Positions 23,186 to 32,547 of a DNA stretch of 64,000 bases are shown here, piece after piece. The position numbers were made by a program, and so were the translations under genes. The DNA is from CAVXDP01 sp964562925 (GTDB lineage Archaea > Thermoproteota > Bathyarchaeia > 40CM-2-53-6 > CAVXDP01). The stretch covers positions 1-64,000 of the forward strand of contig CAZLVF010000005.1 of the NCBI GenBank assembly GCA_964562925.1, written 5' to 3'. Each line of letters begins with the position of its first letter. The stretch's first letter is position 1. The notes under the pieces were generated by a model. It saw only the letters and a program-made list of their open reading frames with translations. It did not search any database and was not told where the DNA came from.

Positions 23186-24877
23186 TCATCGTAACTTGTC
23201 AAAATAAGATATAGGGCCTGGTATGTTTGGATCCACCATCACGTCTATCACCGATGGCTGGCCGGAGTCTATTGCGGCTTTCAGAGCATCCTTGATCTCA
23301 CTGGGTCTCTCAACCCTTGTGCCGTAGCACTTCAGCTCCGTCGCCACTTTACCGTAGTTTACGTCCAAGAAGTCGCATTCTACGGATTTTCCATAGAAAA
23401 CTTGCTCGTAATGTTTTTGAAATGCGAGGCATTTGTTGTTAAGGACTATTGTGATAACGGGGATTTCATATCTAGCAGCCGTCTCAAGCTCATGGTAGGA
23501 GTAAGCGAAGGCTCCGTCACCGACTACACATATCACTCGTTTATCCGGAGCAGCAAGTTTGGCCCCCAGTGCCATTGGGAAACCTGATCCAATTCCCGCG
23601 AGTCCCCGAGGGCTTACAAAACATCTTCCAGAAAGCGGAAAGTCTATGTGGCTTAAAACCCACAACGAACTGTAACTGGCATCTGTCCCTACGATCGTGT
23701 TCGAATCTACAAAATCTCTAAGCTCTTTCATTACGCGTTGAGGATTGATCGGTACGTCTTCGGAGTTTGTCCCAGGCGCGACCGCATCTCGCCATTCCTT
23801 CAACAGTCGATCAATCTCACTCAGCCTAGGAGGTTCCTTAAGTGATCCTTCCTTTTTCTCTTCAATCACGCGGGTAAGCTGTTGCAGAGCTAGTTTGGCA
23901 TCACCAACTATTCCCACGACAGTTCGAAAGTTCCTTCCAATTTCATCGGGATCAATATCGACTTGAATTATCTTTGATTCAGCTCTTGGCAAAGACCAGT
24001 CCATGGTATCAACTTGATCGGTTTTGGTACCGACTAAGAGTACAACATCAGATTCTTGAACAATTTTATTGGCGACTCTGCCACGCCCCGTCGTTCCACT
24101 CGTATATGTGCCCATTACGCCGACACACAAATAGTGGTTGTCTGGAATTGCTGCCTTACCCATCATAGTAGTGGCTACAGGCGCCACCAAGAGTTCTGCA
24201 AGGCTTGTAAGCTCGTCCCACGCGCTAGACTGTATTACGCCTCCACCAGCTACTAGGCAAGGTCTTTCAGCCTTCGTCAATAAGTCAGCGGCTTCTGCAA
24301 CCCTTTTCGGGTCAGGATTTACTCTAATCGCAGGGACGGAGGCGTATTCAGGTTCAACAAATATTTGAGCATCCGTCTCTTTCTCAAGCGCATTGTAAGT
24401 GAGGTTAAGTACAACCGGCCCTGGTTTTCCCGTCGTAGCAACTCTAAAAGCCTTCCGTGCTAGGTCAGGCACCCTATCCGGATCATCAACACACGTTACC
24501 CATTTAGTGATAGGCTTGAGCACGGACACTTGATCAATTTCCTGGATACTGTTTTTGCCGATAAGTTCAGAGTTTACAGCGGAGACGATTCCCACAACAG
24601 GCACGCATGAAGCATACGCCTCTGCGAGGCCCGATACTAGGTTTGTGACTCCAGGTCCATGTATAGCTGTGCAAACTCCTGGTCTAAAGCTAACGCGAGC
24701 ATAACCGTCTGCCATGTGGGCACCTGAGCGCTCGTCTCTCACTGTGAGTGGACGAATTACGTCTCTGTCAATTTCTTGGTACAGACTTTCTGGCGAATCC
24801 ATTCCGAAAAGGTACCTGACACCATATCCCCTAAGGATTCGATATAGTGCCTTTGAACCTTTCAAAAAATCCCCCAA
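23186..24877 (-). CDS. Thiamine-pyrophosphate enzyme, acetolactate-synthase-like
   Basis: The 563-residue protein has all three domains of the POX/IlvB family. The N-terminal pyrimidine domain has the catalytic Glu in TVRDERSGAHMADGYAR and the segment GPGVTNLVSGLAEAY. A central FAD-like domain follows, and the C-terminal PP domain has VVGDGAFAYSYHELETAARY with the metal-binding Asp and downstream Asn in VLNNKCLAFQ. It probably decarboxylates or ligates a 2-oxo acid. No regulatory subunit is adjacent, so branched-chain acetolactate synthase proper is less likely; glyoxylate carboligase, sulfoacetaldehyde acetyltransferase or a decarboxylase are alternatives. It is divergent from the aminotransferase across a 260-base gap. 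Confidence 0.82.
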   Translation of the reverse strand: MGDFLKGSKALYRILRGYGVRYLFGMDSPESLYQEIDRDVIRPLTVRDERSGAHMADGYARVSFRPGVCTAIHGPGVTNLVSGLAEAYASCVPVVGIVSAVNSELIGKNSIQEIDQVSVLKPITKWVTCVDDPDRVPDLARKAFRVATTGKPGPVVLNLTYNALEKETDAQIFVEPEYASVPAIRVNPDPKRVAEAADLLTKAERPCLVAGGGVIQSSAWDELTSLAELLVAPVATTMMGKAAIPDNHYLCVGVMGTYTSGTTGRGRVANKIVQESDVVLLVGTKTDQVDTMDWSLPRAESKIIQVDIDPDEIGRNFRTVVGIVGDAKLALQQLTRVIEEKKEGSLKEPPRLSEIDRLLKEWRDAVAPGTNSEDVPINPQRVMKELRDFVDSNTIVGTDASYSSLWVLSHIDFPLSGRCFVSPRGLAGIGSGFPMALGAKLAAPDKRVICVVGDGAFAYSYHELETAARYEIPVITIVLNNKCLAFQKHYEQVFYGKSVECDFLDVNYGKVATELKCYGTRVERPSEIKDALKAAIDSGQPSVIDVMVDPNIPGPISYFDKLR

Positions 24878-25137
24878 GATGGTGCGGTATGAGACGATTT
24901 AAGAATTGTTATCACAGCGATGCAGAGCACGATTGCGTATCGAAAACAAGTTCGATAACTTGGTTGCAACGCTACGATTTCTAATTCGTCTTCTCGAGCA
25001 GTACAGGCAGCGTCGCAAGATAGGGCGTTGCTGGTTTGGGCTTCTAGCATTTGTATCAGAACGTGAGCGGACACAGAGGAGAAACAATAAGATTATGAAC
25101 AATCGTCACTGTTCCTAGTTTATCCGAGTGGTATTCT
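24878..25137. other. Intergenic region between divergent genes
   Basis: This 260-base stretch separates the minus-strand TPP enzyme and the plus-strand aminotransferase. It holds a 70-codon plus-strand frame (24906-25118) that I regard as chance. I see no clear TATA box, RNA gene or repeat in it. It must contain the start sites of both genes. Confidence 0.3.
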
Positions 25138-26430
25138 ATGATATTCGAGAAAGACCTGTTGGAAAAGATTCGAAGCGAGTTTCCGAGAGCTGCGTCTGAC
25201 GCGAACGGGCGAAATAGAGCATTTTTCGATAATGGCACCGGGACTCTTGTGGTTGGAAAAGCGGCTAGAGAAGAAGCGCGAGCCCGTGTCGACTGCAGCG
25301 CAAATGTTGGAGCAATTTTTGACGAGTCCATAAATGCTGAAACTACCATACTTGAGGGCAGAAGAGCCGTTGGAGAGCTACTCAATGCTCCGCCAGAAAC
25401 CATCGTTTCCGGCGAATCGGCTACGAGTCTGTTCTTCAGCCTCAGTTATGCCATAGGAAAAGAGCTTACTGGAAAGGAGAATATTGTCACAACCGACTAT
25501 GAACATTACGCAAACGTAAGCCCGTGGCTTGAATTGGAAAGAAGGGGACTGGCCAAAGAGGTTAGGTTTGCTCATCTAAACAGGTATGAAGGAACGCTCG
25601 ATATAGATCATCTGGGAAGCCTAGTAGATGATGGCACAAAAGTTGTGTCGGTTACAGCTGCGTCAAATGTGCTCGGCACGAAAACTCTCCTGAACAAGGT
25701 TGGAAAGATCGCTAAAGAGGCTGGCGCATATTTCATAGTAGATGCAGTTCACCACATTTCTCACGGACCAATAGATGTGCAAACCCTCGATTGTGATTTC
25801 TTGGTTTTTTCCGGCTACAAGTTCTTCTCCTCGCATGGAAGCTTCCTTTACGGCAGGGAAGACCATCTTAGAACGCTCAAACCCTACAGGGTTGCTCCGT
25901 CTCCAGACTATCCGCCGTATAGATGGGAGTGGGGTACGCGAGATCAGTCAACGTTCGCTGCGATAACTGGTGTTGTGAACTACTTGACCTGGCTGGCTCA
26001 GGAAGTGGGCCATTCCTATGAAAACCTTCTGACCGACTACAACGGTCGAGTACAGTCTTTGAAGATGGCGATGGACGCTATCGAGAAATACGAAAGGGAA
26101 TTGTCCAAAGTGATGCTTAACGGTTATCAAGACTTACCCGGCATACTCGATATGCCGCAAACTGAAGTTTACGGACTTACAGATTCAAATCGAATAGAGG
26201 AAAGGGATCCAACGTTCGCATTCAAGGTACGCAATATGGATGACAAGAAGGTGGTCGAAACCCTTTGGACCAAGTACGGGATCGCCTTACGCGCCGAGAA
26301 CTACTACTCGAGGGTTCCAGAGGTCTACGATGTTCCAACGATGATAAGAGCAAGTTTAGCCCATTATAACACCATCGAAGAATTGTCCGTGCTGCTAGGT
26401 GCATTGAATAAGCTCGCAGATTCTGACTAG
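25138..26430 (+). CDS. Class V aminotransferase / cysteine-desulfurase-like PLP enzyme
   Basis: The 430-residue fold-type I protein has the PLP-site segments SGESATSLFFSLSYAIGKEL, TTDYEHYANVSPW, the Asp/His pair in FIVDAVHHISHGPIDV, and the Schiff-base lysine in FSGYKFFSSHGSF. It resembles the SufS/NifS-like branch that is often annotated only as a class V aminotransferase. The reactive-cysteine loop of desulfurases is not evident, so a lyase, epimerase or aminotransferase reaction is equally possible. It starts at ATG 25138, divergent from the TPP enzyme. Confidence 0.8.
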   Translation: MIFEKDLLEKIRSEFPRAASDANGRNRAFFDNGTGTLVVGKAAREEARARVDCSANVGAIFDESINAETTILEGRRAVGELLNAPPETIVSGESATSLFFSLSYAIGKELTGKENIVTTDYEHYANVSPWLELERRGLAKEVRFAHLNRYEGTLDIDHLGSLVDDGTKVVSVTAASNVLGTKTLLNKVGKIAKEAGAYFIVDAVHHISHGPIDVQTLDCDFLVFSGYKFFSSHGSFLYGREDHLRTLKPYRVAPSPDYPPYRWEWGTRDQSTFAAITGVVNYLTWLAQEVGHSYENLLTDYNGRVQSLKMAMDAIEKYERELSKVMLNGYQDLPGILDMPQTEVYGLTDSNRIEERDPTFAFKVRNMDDKKVVETLWTKYGIALRAENYYSRVPEVYDVPTMIRASLAHYNTIEELSVLLGALNKLADSD

Positions 26431-26520
26431 ATTAATTTGTCGTGATGAATCGTTACGGGCATGATGCCCAGAGAAGATGAGATTTTACTGGAAGAAAGTA
26501 CAGGTAGCAGAGAACTCATT

Positions 26521-26562
26521 TGGAAGCCTCCTTTATTATCTAATCCATCCCTTGCGTTGTCC
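26521..26562 (-). pseudogene. Fragment of an mttB 3' end
   Basis: On the minus strand this segment reads TQGMD-stop-IIKEASK, which aligns with VTEGMDQIIKEATKR at the end of the MttB paralogue near 37.5-39.1 kb; nucleotides match at about 33 of 40 positions. A CAG-to-TAG change interrupts it and no more of the gene is recognisable. The stretch is short, so chance cannot be excluded. Confidence 0.35.
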
Positions 26563-26794
26563 AGTTTGGCCCAACGTCTGTTGCGGACGACCTTGTAGAG
26601 TATTAACATATCTCGTACGGATGTCGACCTTTCGCCGATAAAAGACCGTCAGAGTTTCCAGATTCCTTTAGGACCCACCCGAATTGCTAACTATGTTCTC
26701 CTATTCTTTTCCTTCGGTCTATAAAGACGTGGAACACTCGCGGACCTAGTGCATAGGACTCCAGAACCGGCAACAAAATCGCTGCGCCTTGAAT

Positions 26795-26806
26795 AGTCTT
26801 ATATCT
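26795..26806 (+). promoter_or_regulatory. TATA box of the dipeptide transporter operon
   Basis: GTCTTATATCTA lies about 25 bases upstream of ATG 26824. That spacing would make the mRNA almost leaderless and favours ATG 26824 over TTG 26818 as the start of the first gene. Confidence 0.55.
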
Positions 26807-26823
26807 AAGCCGACTCCTTGTGC

Positions 26824-27816
26824 ATGGATGGACTGACTGAAGTGGGACTGAAACTTTACGTAGTCCAAAGAGTTGCACTAATCATACCATTGTTTTTCCT
26901 GACAAGTTTGATAATTTTTTCTCTGATCCACATAGCGCCGGGCGATCCCGTAGAGATAATGTTCGCAACCGCTGGATCGAGACCGGGAAAAGAAGTAATC
27001 GAACAAATAAGAACCAGCCTAGGTCTAGATCAACCCATCTACGTTCAATATGCAATTTGGATAAGTAAACTGCTCCGAGGAGACCTAGGATTTTCATATA
27101 TTTCAAGACGGCCTGTCGCGCTGATAATAGGAGAAAGATTCTGGTATACCATCGAACTCATGTCATTCGCACTAGTTATCTCACTCTTGACGGCTATACC
27201 TCTGGGAATCGTATCTGCTGTTCGAAAATATTCCGCCATTGATACCGCGTTCTCATTATTTGCACTTTTTGGATACTCGATGCCGAGTTTCTGGATTGCG
27301 TTAATACTTATTTCCGTATTTTCGGTTAGACTAGGTTTGTTCCCGATCTTTGGGGCCCACACAATCGGAGAAAGTTTTTCTGCAATCAACTACTGGATGG
27401 ATCATATCTATCACATGATCTTGCCAGCTATAGTGATTTCCACTACGAACACAGCGTACTTCTTTCGCCTAGTTAGAGGGAGTATGCTCGACGTTTTCAG
27501 AGAAGACTTCATAACGACTGCGAGAGCTAAAGGTTTGAAGGAACGTGTAGTGGTGTATAAACATGCTTTCAGGAATACTATGCTACCGCTTGTAACTTTT
27601 GTCGGTTTATCGATTGGCTTTATCTTGGGGGGAGCTGTAGCTATTGAGTTCATATTTGCTTGGCCAGGAATGGGGAAACTAGCCGTCGACGCCGCACTTC
27701 AGAGGGATTATCCTGTTTTGATGGGCGTAAGCATGATTATTGCTGCTATGGTCTTGGTTGCGAACTTGGTCACTGATGTAATCTACGCTTTGATTGATCC
27801 GCGGATACGATATTAA
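26824..27816 (+). CDS. Peptide/nickel ABC transporter permease, DppB type
   Basis: This first permease has six membrane helices and starts with the family's N-terminal helix LYVVQRVALIIPLFFLTSL followed by IHIAPGDPVE. The EAA loop that contacts the ATPases is ARAKGLKERVVVYKHAFRN, and the end RDYPVLMGVSMIIAAM is typical. It is 330 residues from ATG 26824. It forms an operon with dppC, dppD and dppF. The matching solute-binding protein is probably the one 4 kb downstream, across three minus-strand genes. Confidence 0.92.
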   Translation: MDGLTEVGLKLYVVQRVALIIPLFFLTSLIIFSLIHIAPGDPVEIMFATAGSRPGKEVIEQIRTSLGLDQPIYVQYAIWISKLLRGDLGFSYISRRPVALIIGERFWYTIELMSFALVISLLTAIPLGIVSAVRKYSAIDTAFSLFALFGYSMPSFWIALILISVFSVRLGLFPIFGAHTIGESFSAINYWMDHIYHMILPAIVISTTNTAYFFRLVRGSMLDVFREDFITTARAKGLKERVVVYKHAFRNTMLPLVTFVGLSIGFILGGAVAIEFIFAWPGMGKLAVDAALQRDYPVLMGVSMIIAAMVLVANLVTDVIYALIDPRIRY

Positions 27817-27836
27817 GCCGCTGCGGAGGCAGAAGG

Positions 27837-28709
27837 GTGAGCAAGAACAAAGTCCAAGCTAAGAAAGCTGGTTGGATCTATACAAGCTGGAGGAAGTTCA
27901 AGAGAAGCAAGGCCTCGCTGGCGGGAGCTATAATAGTCGCAATAGTTGTTCTCATGGCAGCATTCGCGCCCGTGATCGCTCCCAAGAATCCAAGACGACT
28001 ACATTTTGGAGCAGTAAATCGTCCACCTTCACCAGAATTTTGGTTGGGTACAGACAACCACGGAAGAGACGTCTTCAGTTTCGTGGTCTGGGGATCACGT
28101 GTTTCGCTACTTGTAGCAGCTGGTGCCGTGCTGATAGAACTTGTTATAGGCTTGGTGATCGGGGTTTTTGCTGGATATCTTGGCGGAAAAATGGACAACG
28201 TTCTCATGCGCATCACAGACCTGTTCTTGACTCTTCCTCCGATAGTGCTGCTTATCGTGGCAGTATCCATGCTAAGAGTTAGATCAATAATCGTAATAAT
28301 GGCCATTATGGGGATTCTGACTTGGCCGTGGATGACACGAGTAGTTAGAAGCCAAGTAATGTCGTTGAAGGAACTTGCATTTGTTGAATCCGCGAAATCG
28401 ATGGGAGCCAGCGATCTAAGAGTAATTTTTAAGCATATTTTACCGAACTCCCTTTCTCCAATCGTCGTGTTGACAACGCTGGATCTAGCATGGTTCATCC
28501 TCTATGAGGCCACCTTATCATTCCTAGGACTAGGCGATCCTACGGCGGTGTCTTGGGGAACGCTAATCAATTCGGGCAGGTTGTATCTAACGACAGCTTG
28601 GTGGACTTCAACATTTCCAGGGTTGGCTGTATTCTTTACAATACTGGGCCTTAACCTTCTCGGCGATGGGTTGAGAGACGCCCTGGACGTAAAGATCGGC
28701 AGGGTATAG
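27837..28709 (+). CDS. Peptide/nickel ABC transporter permease, DppC type
   Basis: The second permease has 290 residues and starts at GTG 27837. It has an N-terminal cytosolic piece, a first helix ASLAGAIIVAIVVLMAAFAP, the periplasmic loop WLGTDNHGRDVFSFVVWGSR typical of DppC, and the EAA loop ESAKSMGASDLRVIFKHILP. It forms the heterodimeric channel with the preceding protein. The gap to the next gene is one base. Confidence 0.92.
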   Translation: MSKNKVQAKKAGWIYTSWRKFKRSKASLAGAIIVAIVVLMAAFAPVIAPKNPRRLHFGAVNRPPSPEFWLGTDNHGRDVFSFVVWGSRVSLLVAAGAVLIELVIGLVIGVFAGYLGGKMDNVLMRITDLFLTLPPIVLLIVAVSMLRVRSIIVIMAIMGILTWPWMTRVVRSQVMSLKELAFVESAKSMGASDLRVIFKHILPNSLSPIVVLTTLDLAWFILYEATLSFLGLGDPTAVSWGTLINSGRLYLTTAWWTSTFPGLAVFFTILGLNLLGDGLRDALDVKIGRV

Positions 28710-28710
28710 T

Positions 28711-29703
28711 TTGAAAACAGAAGGTAGACTGCTGGAAATACGTGGATTGCGTGTCTATTTCTACACTGCTGAAGGCGTGGTAAAGGCTGTTGATGACGTG
28801 GATTTGGCCATGAACAAAGGGGAGGCGCTTGGACTGGTTGGTGAATCAGGATGTGGGAAAAGTACAATCGGCCTTTCGATTCTAAGGCTTGTGCCAACTC
28901 CAGGTAAGATAGTCTCGGGTTCTATCTCTTTTGATGGCGAAGATCTGACAAAGAAGAGCGAAGATGATCTGAGAAAGATCAGGGGAGCTAGTGTAGCGAT
29001 GGTTTTTCAAAACCCCCTATCTTCATTCAACCCGGTTTTCAGAGTGGGAGATCAAATCGCGGAGGCTATAGCGCTACACCAACGTGTTCCAAAATCGGAG
29101 ATTCAAAAGCTTGTAGTGGAAAGTCTTGACAAAGTGGGCATCCCAGACTGCAAGACTGTGGCTAAGCATTATCCCCACGAGTATAGTGGTGGAATGCGGC
29201 AACGCGCTATGACGGCTATGGCCTTATCCTGTCGCCCAATACTTCTAATTGCTGATGAACCGACTACCGCGCTTGATGTGACAATTCAAGCCCAGATACT
29301 CGAATTGCTCAAGGAGCTTAGAAAGCAACTTGGATTGACAGTTTTATTAATAACACATGAGCTAGGATTGGTCGCTGAACTTTGCGAAAAAGTAGCCATA
29401 ATGTATGCGGGAAAGATTGTAGAATACTCGGACGTTCTGAGTATTTTTAGGAATCCGAAACATCCCTACACGTTTGCTCTCCTGAGATCTGTCCCCGGCT
29501 TAGAAGCCGTCGTCGAACGATTCCATGTAATCAAAGGAAACGTTCCAAGCCTTGTTGAACCACCGTCCGGTTGCCGGTTTCACCCACGGTGCGACTATGC
29601 CATTGCTGAATGCGCCGCCAGAGAACCTGAACCATTCGAAATTAAGCCAGGACATCGCGTTGCATGTTTCAGAGCTGAGGCGCTGGAGCTGCGACCCAAT
29701 TGA
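28711..29703 (+). CDS. Oligopeptide ABC transporter ATP-binding protein, DppD type
   Basis: The Walker A GESGCGKST, the Q-loop MVFQNPLSSFNP, signature YSGGMRQRAM, Walker B LLIADEPTTALD and switch His in LLITHE are all intact. The C-terminal oligopeptide-transporter module with GCRFHPRCDYAIAEC includes the cysteines seen in DppD/F proteins. It starts at TTG 28711 and is 330 residues long; its stop overlaps the start of the next ATPase. Confidence 0.93.
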   Translation: MKTEGRLLEIRGLRVYFYTAEGVVKAVDDVDLAMNKGEALGLVGESGCGKSTIGLSILRLVPTPGKIVSGSISFDGEDLTKKSEDDLRKIRGASVAMVFQNPLSSFNPVFRVGDQIAEAIALHQRVPKSEIQKLVVESLDKVGIPDCKTVAKHYPHEYSGGMRQRAMTAMALSCRPILLIADEPTTALDVTIQAQILELLKELRKQLGLTVLLITHELGLVAELCEKVAIMYAGKIVEYSDVLSIFRNPKHPYTFALLRSVPGLEAVVERFHVIKGNVPSLVEPPSGCRFHPRCDYAIAECAAREPEPFEIKPGHRVACFRAEALELRPN

Positions 29704-30680
29704 CCGAAACGATACTGACGGCCAAAGGGCTGAAAAAACACTTCCCGATCCGAGGCGGCCTATTCTCAAGACGGGTTACAGCAGTGCACGCTGTTGACGA
29801 CGTGGATTTTTCCGTGAATAAGGGAGAGATATTCGGGCTAGTAGGAGAAAGCGGATGCGGAAAGACTACCGTGCTTAGACTATTGCTACGCCTCATAGAA
29901 CCGAGCGATGGGTCTATACTGTTTAGAGGCCAAGACATCCTAAGACTGAGCAGAAGCGAACTGATGAAATTCCGCCGAAAAGCGTCTATGATATTCCAAG
30001 ACCCCTACTCATCACTGAATCCAAGAATGACTATTATGGACATAATTGGAGAGCCCCTGGAGATCCATCACATAGCCAGAGGCGAGGAAAGGGAAAATCG
30101 AGTGAGGAATCTACTCGATGTTGTAGGATTGAAACCGTACTACGTTTACCGGTACCCCCACGAATTGAGTGGCGGAGAGAAACAGCGAGTAGGAATCGCC
30201 AGGGCTCTGGCATCCAGCCCCGAAATCGTGTTGGCCGACGAACCAGTATCGTCGCTTGACGTTTCAATCCGAGCACAGATACTTAACCTTATGAAAGAAC
30301 TGCAAACGAAACTTGACTTGACTATCGTCTACGTTTCCCATGATCTGAGAACTGTATATCATCTATGTAATCGAGCGGCTGTCATGTATCTGGGGAAGAT
30401 TTTTGAACTGGCCACAGCAGAGGAGCTGTACAAGAACCCGCAACATCCATATACTCAGACTCTAATCTCCTCGATTCCAGTATCAGATCCAACCTCTAAG
30501 GTTAAACGCATACTCTTGAAAGGAAGCCCGCCAACTCCGGTTAATCCTCCCCCAGGCTGCAGGTTCCATACTAGGTGTCCCTCGCCGGGAGCTAGGTGCG
30601 CTTTTGAGATGCCCCAACTGGTAGAGACGCGGCCTGGGCATCTCGTAGCATGCCATTCGATTAGTGATAAGTCCCGCTGA
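29700..30680 (+). CDS. Oligopeptide ABC transporter ATP-binding protein, DppF type
   Basis: The partner ATPase, 326 residues, starts at TTG 29700 and overlaps dppD by four bases (TTGA). Walker A is GESGCGKTT, signature LSGGEKQRVG, Walker B VLADEPVSSLD, and the C-terminal module GCRFHTRCPSPGARC is present. Its last 20 bases overlap the end of a convergent minus-strand gene. Confidence 0.93.
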   Translation: MTETILTAKGLKKHFPIRGGLFSRRVTAVHAVDDVDFSVNKGEIFGLVGESGCGKTTVLRLLLRLIEPSDGSILFRGQDILRLSRSELMKFRRKASMIFQDPYSSLNPRMTIMDIIGEPLEIHHIARGEERENRVRNLLDVVGLKPYYVYRYPHELSGGEKQRVGIARALASSPEIVLADEPVSSLDVSIRAQILNLMKELQTKLDLTIVYVSHDLRTVYHLCNRAAVMYLGKIFELATAEELYKNPQHPYTQTLISSIPVSDPTSKVKRILLKGSPPTPVNPPPGCRFHTRCPSPGARCAFEMPQLVETRPGHLVACHSISDKSR

Positions 30681-31479
30681 AGCGTTTGCGCTTCAAAGCC
30701 AGAAGGAAGAGCGTGAACCATGCAATCGTAAACAACGAAACTAAGAGGACATCTGTGCTCGAATAATTCGCCCTGAACGACTTAAGAATTGAATTTTGCG
30801 CTGGGCCTGTAGTCGTAGTGAGGGTTGAGATCTGCACCATCTTGAAGCGTACTGCCCAATCCATATGGCCATCCGAAGCGGGTACGTCCGTGAAACTCAC
30901 CACTACTCTTCGTTTCATCACAACTCTCTCTGTCTGAACGCGTCTTTCCCACTCAGCAACATCAGACACAGATACGACATCGTAGCCGATAGGAAGGATC
31001 ATTATCGCGCTTTGAGGTGTGCTCGCTTCATATCCTCCATCGTACCAATAGAATTCGTACAGATAAGGTGAAACCTCTCTTATCGAATTTCTAAACTGAA
31101 ATTCCAGCGTGAACTTGTACTCGTTACTTTCCAAGGAGTCAAACCTCACAGTAATATTGAACCAATTGGAATCTTCCTGAGTGTATATGTGTAGCTGTTC
31201 CAAAGTTCGATAATCGTGGACTCTTAATTCGTCATAGGTTTCATCGTGAGCCTTCAAGAAACTATGTCTCACAGTGCTCTGATCAGACGTTGATGGGCAG
31301 ATAGTCTCGACGAGCAGAACGTCCACCGAGAAGTCACTGTTGATTATGAATTGAGAGGTACTGCGTCGTCCGACTCCCGGAACGCATGATATGGCATTAA
31401 CAAACTCGGAACAAACTATTAGGCTGATGACCAACATGATGAGACAATCTGTAAATACGGTGCGTTCTCTTGAGAACAT
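30661..31479 (-). CDS. Secreted membrane-anchored protein of unknown function
   Basis: I do not recognise this 272-residue protein. It has an N-terminal signal-like helix CLIMLVISLIVCSEF, an extracytoplasmic domain rich in aromatic and charged beta-strand-like segments such as YKFTLEFQFRN and YLYEFYWYDGG, and a C-terminal anchor VLLVSLFTIAWFTLFLLALK with basic end. I use ATG 31479, since the frame upstream to 31635 runs antisense across the aldo/keto reductase end and lacks a signal. It converges with the ABC operon and may belong to the surface of the same uptake system, but nothing proves it. Confidence 0.6.
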   Translation of the reverse strand: MFSRERTVFTDCLIMLVISLIVCSEFVNAISCVPGVGRRSTSQFIINSDFSVDVLLVETICPSTSDQSTVRHSFLKAHDETYDELRVHDYRTLEQLHIYTQEDSNWFNITVRFDSLESNEYKFTLEFQFRNSIREVSPYLYEFYWYDGGYEASTPQSAIMILPIGYDVVSVSDVAEWERRVQTERVVMKRRVVVSFTDVPASDGHMDWAVRFKMVQISTLTTTTGPAQNSILKSFRANYSSTDVLLVSLFTIAWFTLFLLALKRKRFSGTYH

Positions 31480-31534
31480 TGAGTACACGCTTGTTGAGTC
31501 TGGAAACGCCCACAAGAAAGTTGTATACAGTGGG

Positions 31535-32416
31535 TCAACTGGTCGAGGGAAACAATGGTCGCAAGTTTTCCGCTGATTCGACAAGTTGTATCTGTTCTTC
31601 CATTGTGAGTCTTCGATATCTCTGAGAAGCATCAATTATTTTGGGTACTAGACGAATGTCACCAGCGGAGACGACCGTGGCTACGTCTTGAGATAGTGCA
31701 AACTGAAGACATCGATCTATGTCGGATTGATTGTCAAAGGGTTCGTACCATGTTGTATAAGGGAAACTAATGGAGCGATCTTCAACAGAAGACGCCCATG
31801 GACCCTTGGCGAAGGCCTTCATAACGATTGTCCCCACATCTTTCTGCTTTGCGATTTGAAGAAGCGATTCATAGTCGTTTTCTGAACAGCGATGTTTTCG
31901 GAGAACAAAGTTCAAGGGAAAGAGTACCGTGTCAAGATCAAAACGCTTCAGAGCCTCGGTCGCAATCAGCGGGTTGTGACTCGTAATTCCGATATACTTG
32001 ACTATGCCACTGTCTCTGGCTTCCAACATCGTCTGAAGTGCGCCGTCAGGTCCAAATGCGGTGTCAAGTTCATCTAGAGTGTCCAACGCGTGGAACTGGT
32101 AGAGGTCTACGTAGTCAACTTTCATCCTGTTAAGCGACTGCTCCAGCTCCTTACGAGCCTCTTTTCTAGTTCTCTTATCAGTTTTGCATGCCAGAAAGAT
32201 TTCGGGCCTATGCTCGTTCATCCAGGGACCGATTCTCAGCTCTGCCTCTCCGTAGCTTGGTGCCACGTCAAAATGATTGACCCCTCTGGAAAGCACAAAT
32301 TCAATTATTCCGTTAGCCTCATTTTGAGAAATGTTACTCAATGCGTAGCATCCAAATGTTACTATACTACTCATGTGTTCAGTTCTTCCAAGCCTTCTCT
32401 TTTCCATGACAGCCAT
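31535..32416 (-). CDS. Aldo/keto reductase
   Basis: The 293-residue TIM-barrel NAD(P)H-dependent oxidoreductase shows the family signature: RGVNHFDVAPSYGEAELRIG with catalytic Asp and Tyr, Lys in LACKTDKR, and His in YVDLYQFHALD. The cofactor-binding end is ATVVSAGDIRLVPKIID. The substrate is unknown. It is transcribed on the minus strand between MttB1 and the secreted protein, and may reduce an aldehyde from the catabolic region. Confidence 0.87.
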   Translation of the reverse strand: MAVMEKRRLGRTEHMSSIVTFGCYALSNISQNEANGIIEFVLSRGVNHFDVAPSYGEAELRIGPWMNEHRPEIFLACKTDKRTRKEARKELEQSLNRMKVDYVDLYQFHALDTLDELDTAFGPDGALQTMLEARDSGIVKYIGITSHNPLIATEALKRFDLDTVLFPLNFVLRKHRCSENDYESLLQIAKQKDVGTIVMKAFAKGPWASSVEDRSISFPYTTWYEPFDNQSDIDRCLQFALSQDVATVVSAGDIRLVPKIIDASQRYRRLTMEEQIQLVESAENLRPLFPSTS

Positions 32417-32547
32417 CCGTTTACGAGTCGTTTTCCGATTATGCTATGGATTAAGAAACGATCATAGCATAAAAGAGGCTTTCCTAGCCTACGGTGTCGC
32501 CATCGAGCCGGTGGGATCAAGTTCTCCAAACGATCTAGTGTTCTTTA

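Larger units (their letters stand above)
26431..26823. other. Intergenic region with MttB remnant and transporter promoter
   Basis: About 390 bases without an intact gene. The first part contains a short minus-strand remnant similar to the end of an MttB gene (26521-26562). The last part contains a good TATA box for the ABC operon. The small minus-strand frame across 26427-26609 is broken relative to the MttB reading frame and is not called. Confidence 0.5.

Noticed and set aside
24906..25118. 70-codon frame between the TPP enzyme and aminotransferase
   Set aside because: Arginine-rich, without conserved features, within the shared promoter region.
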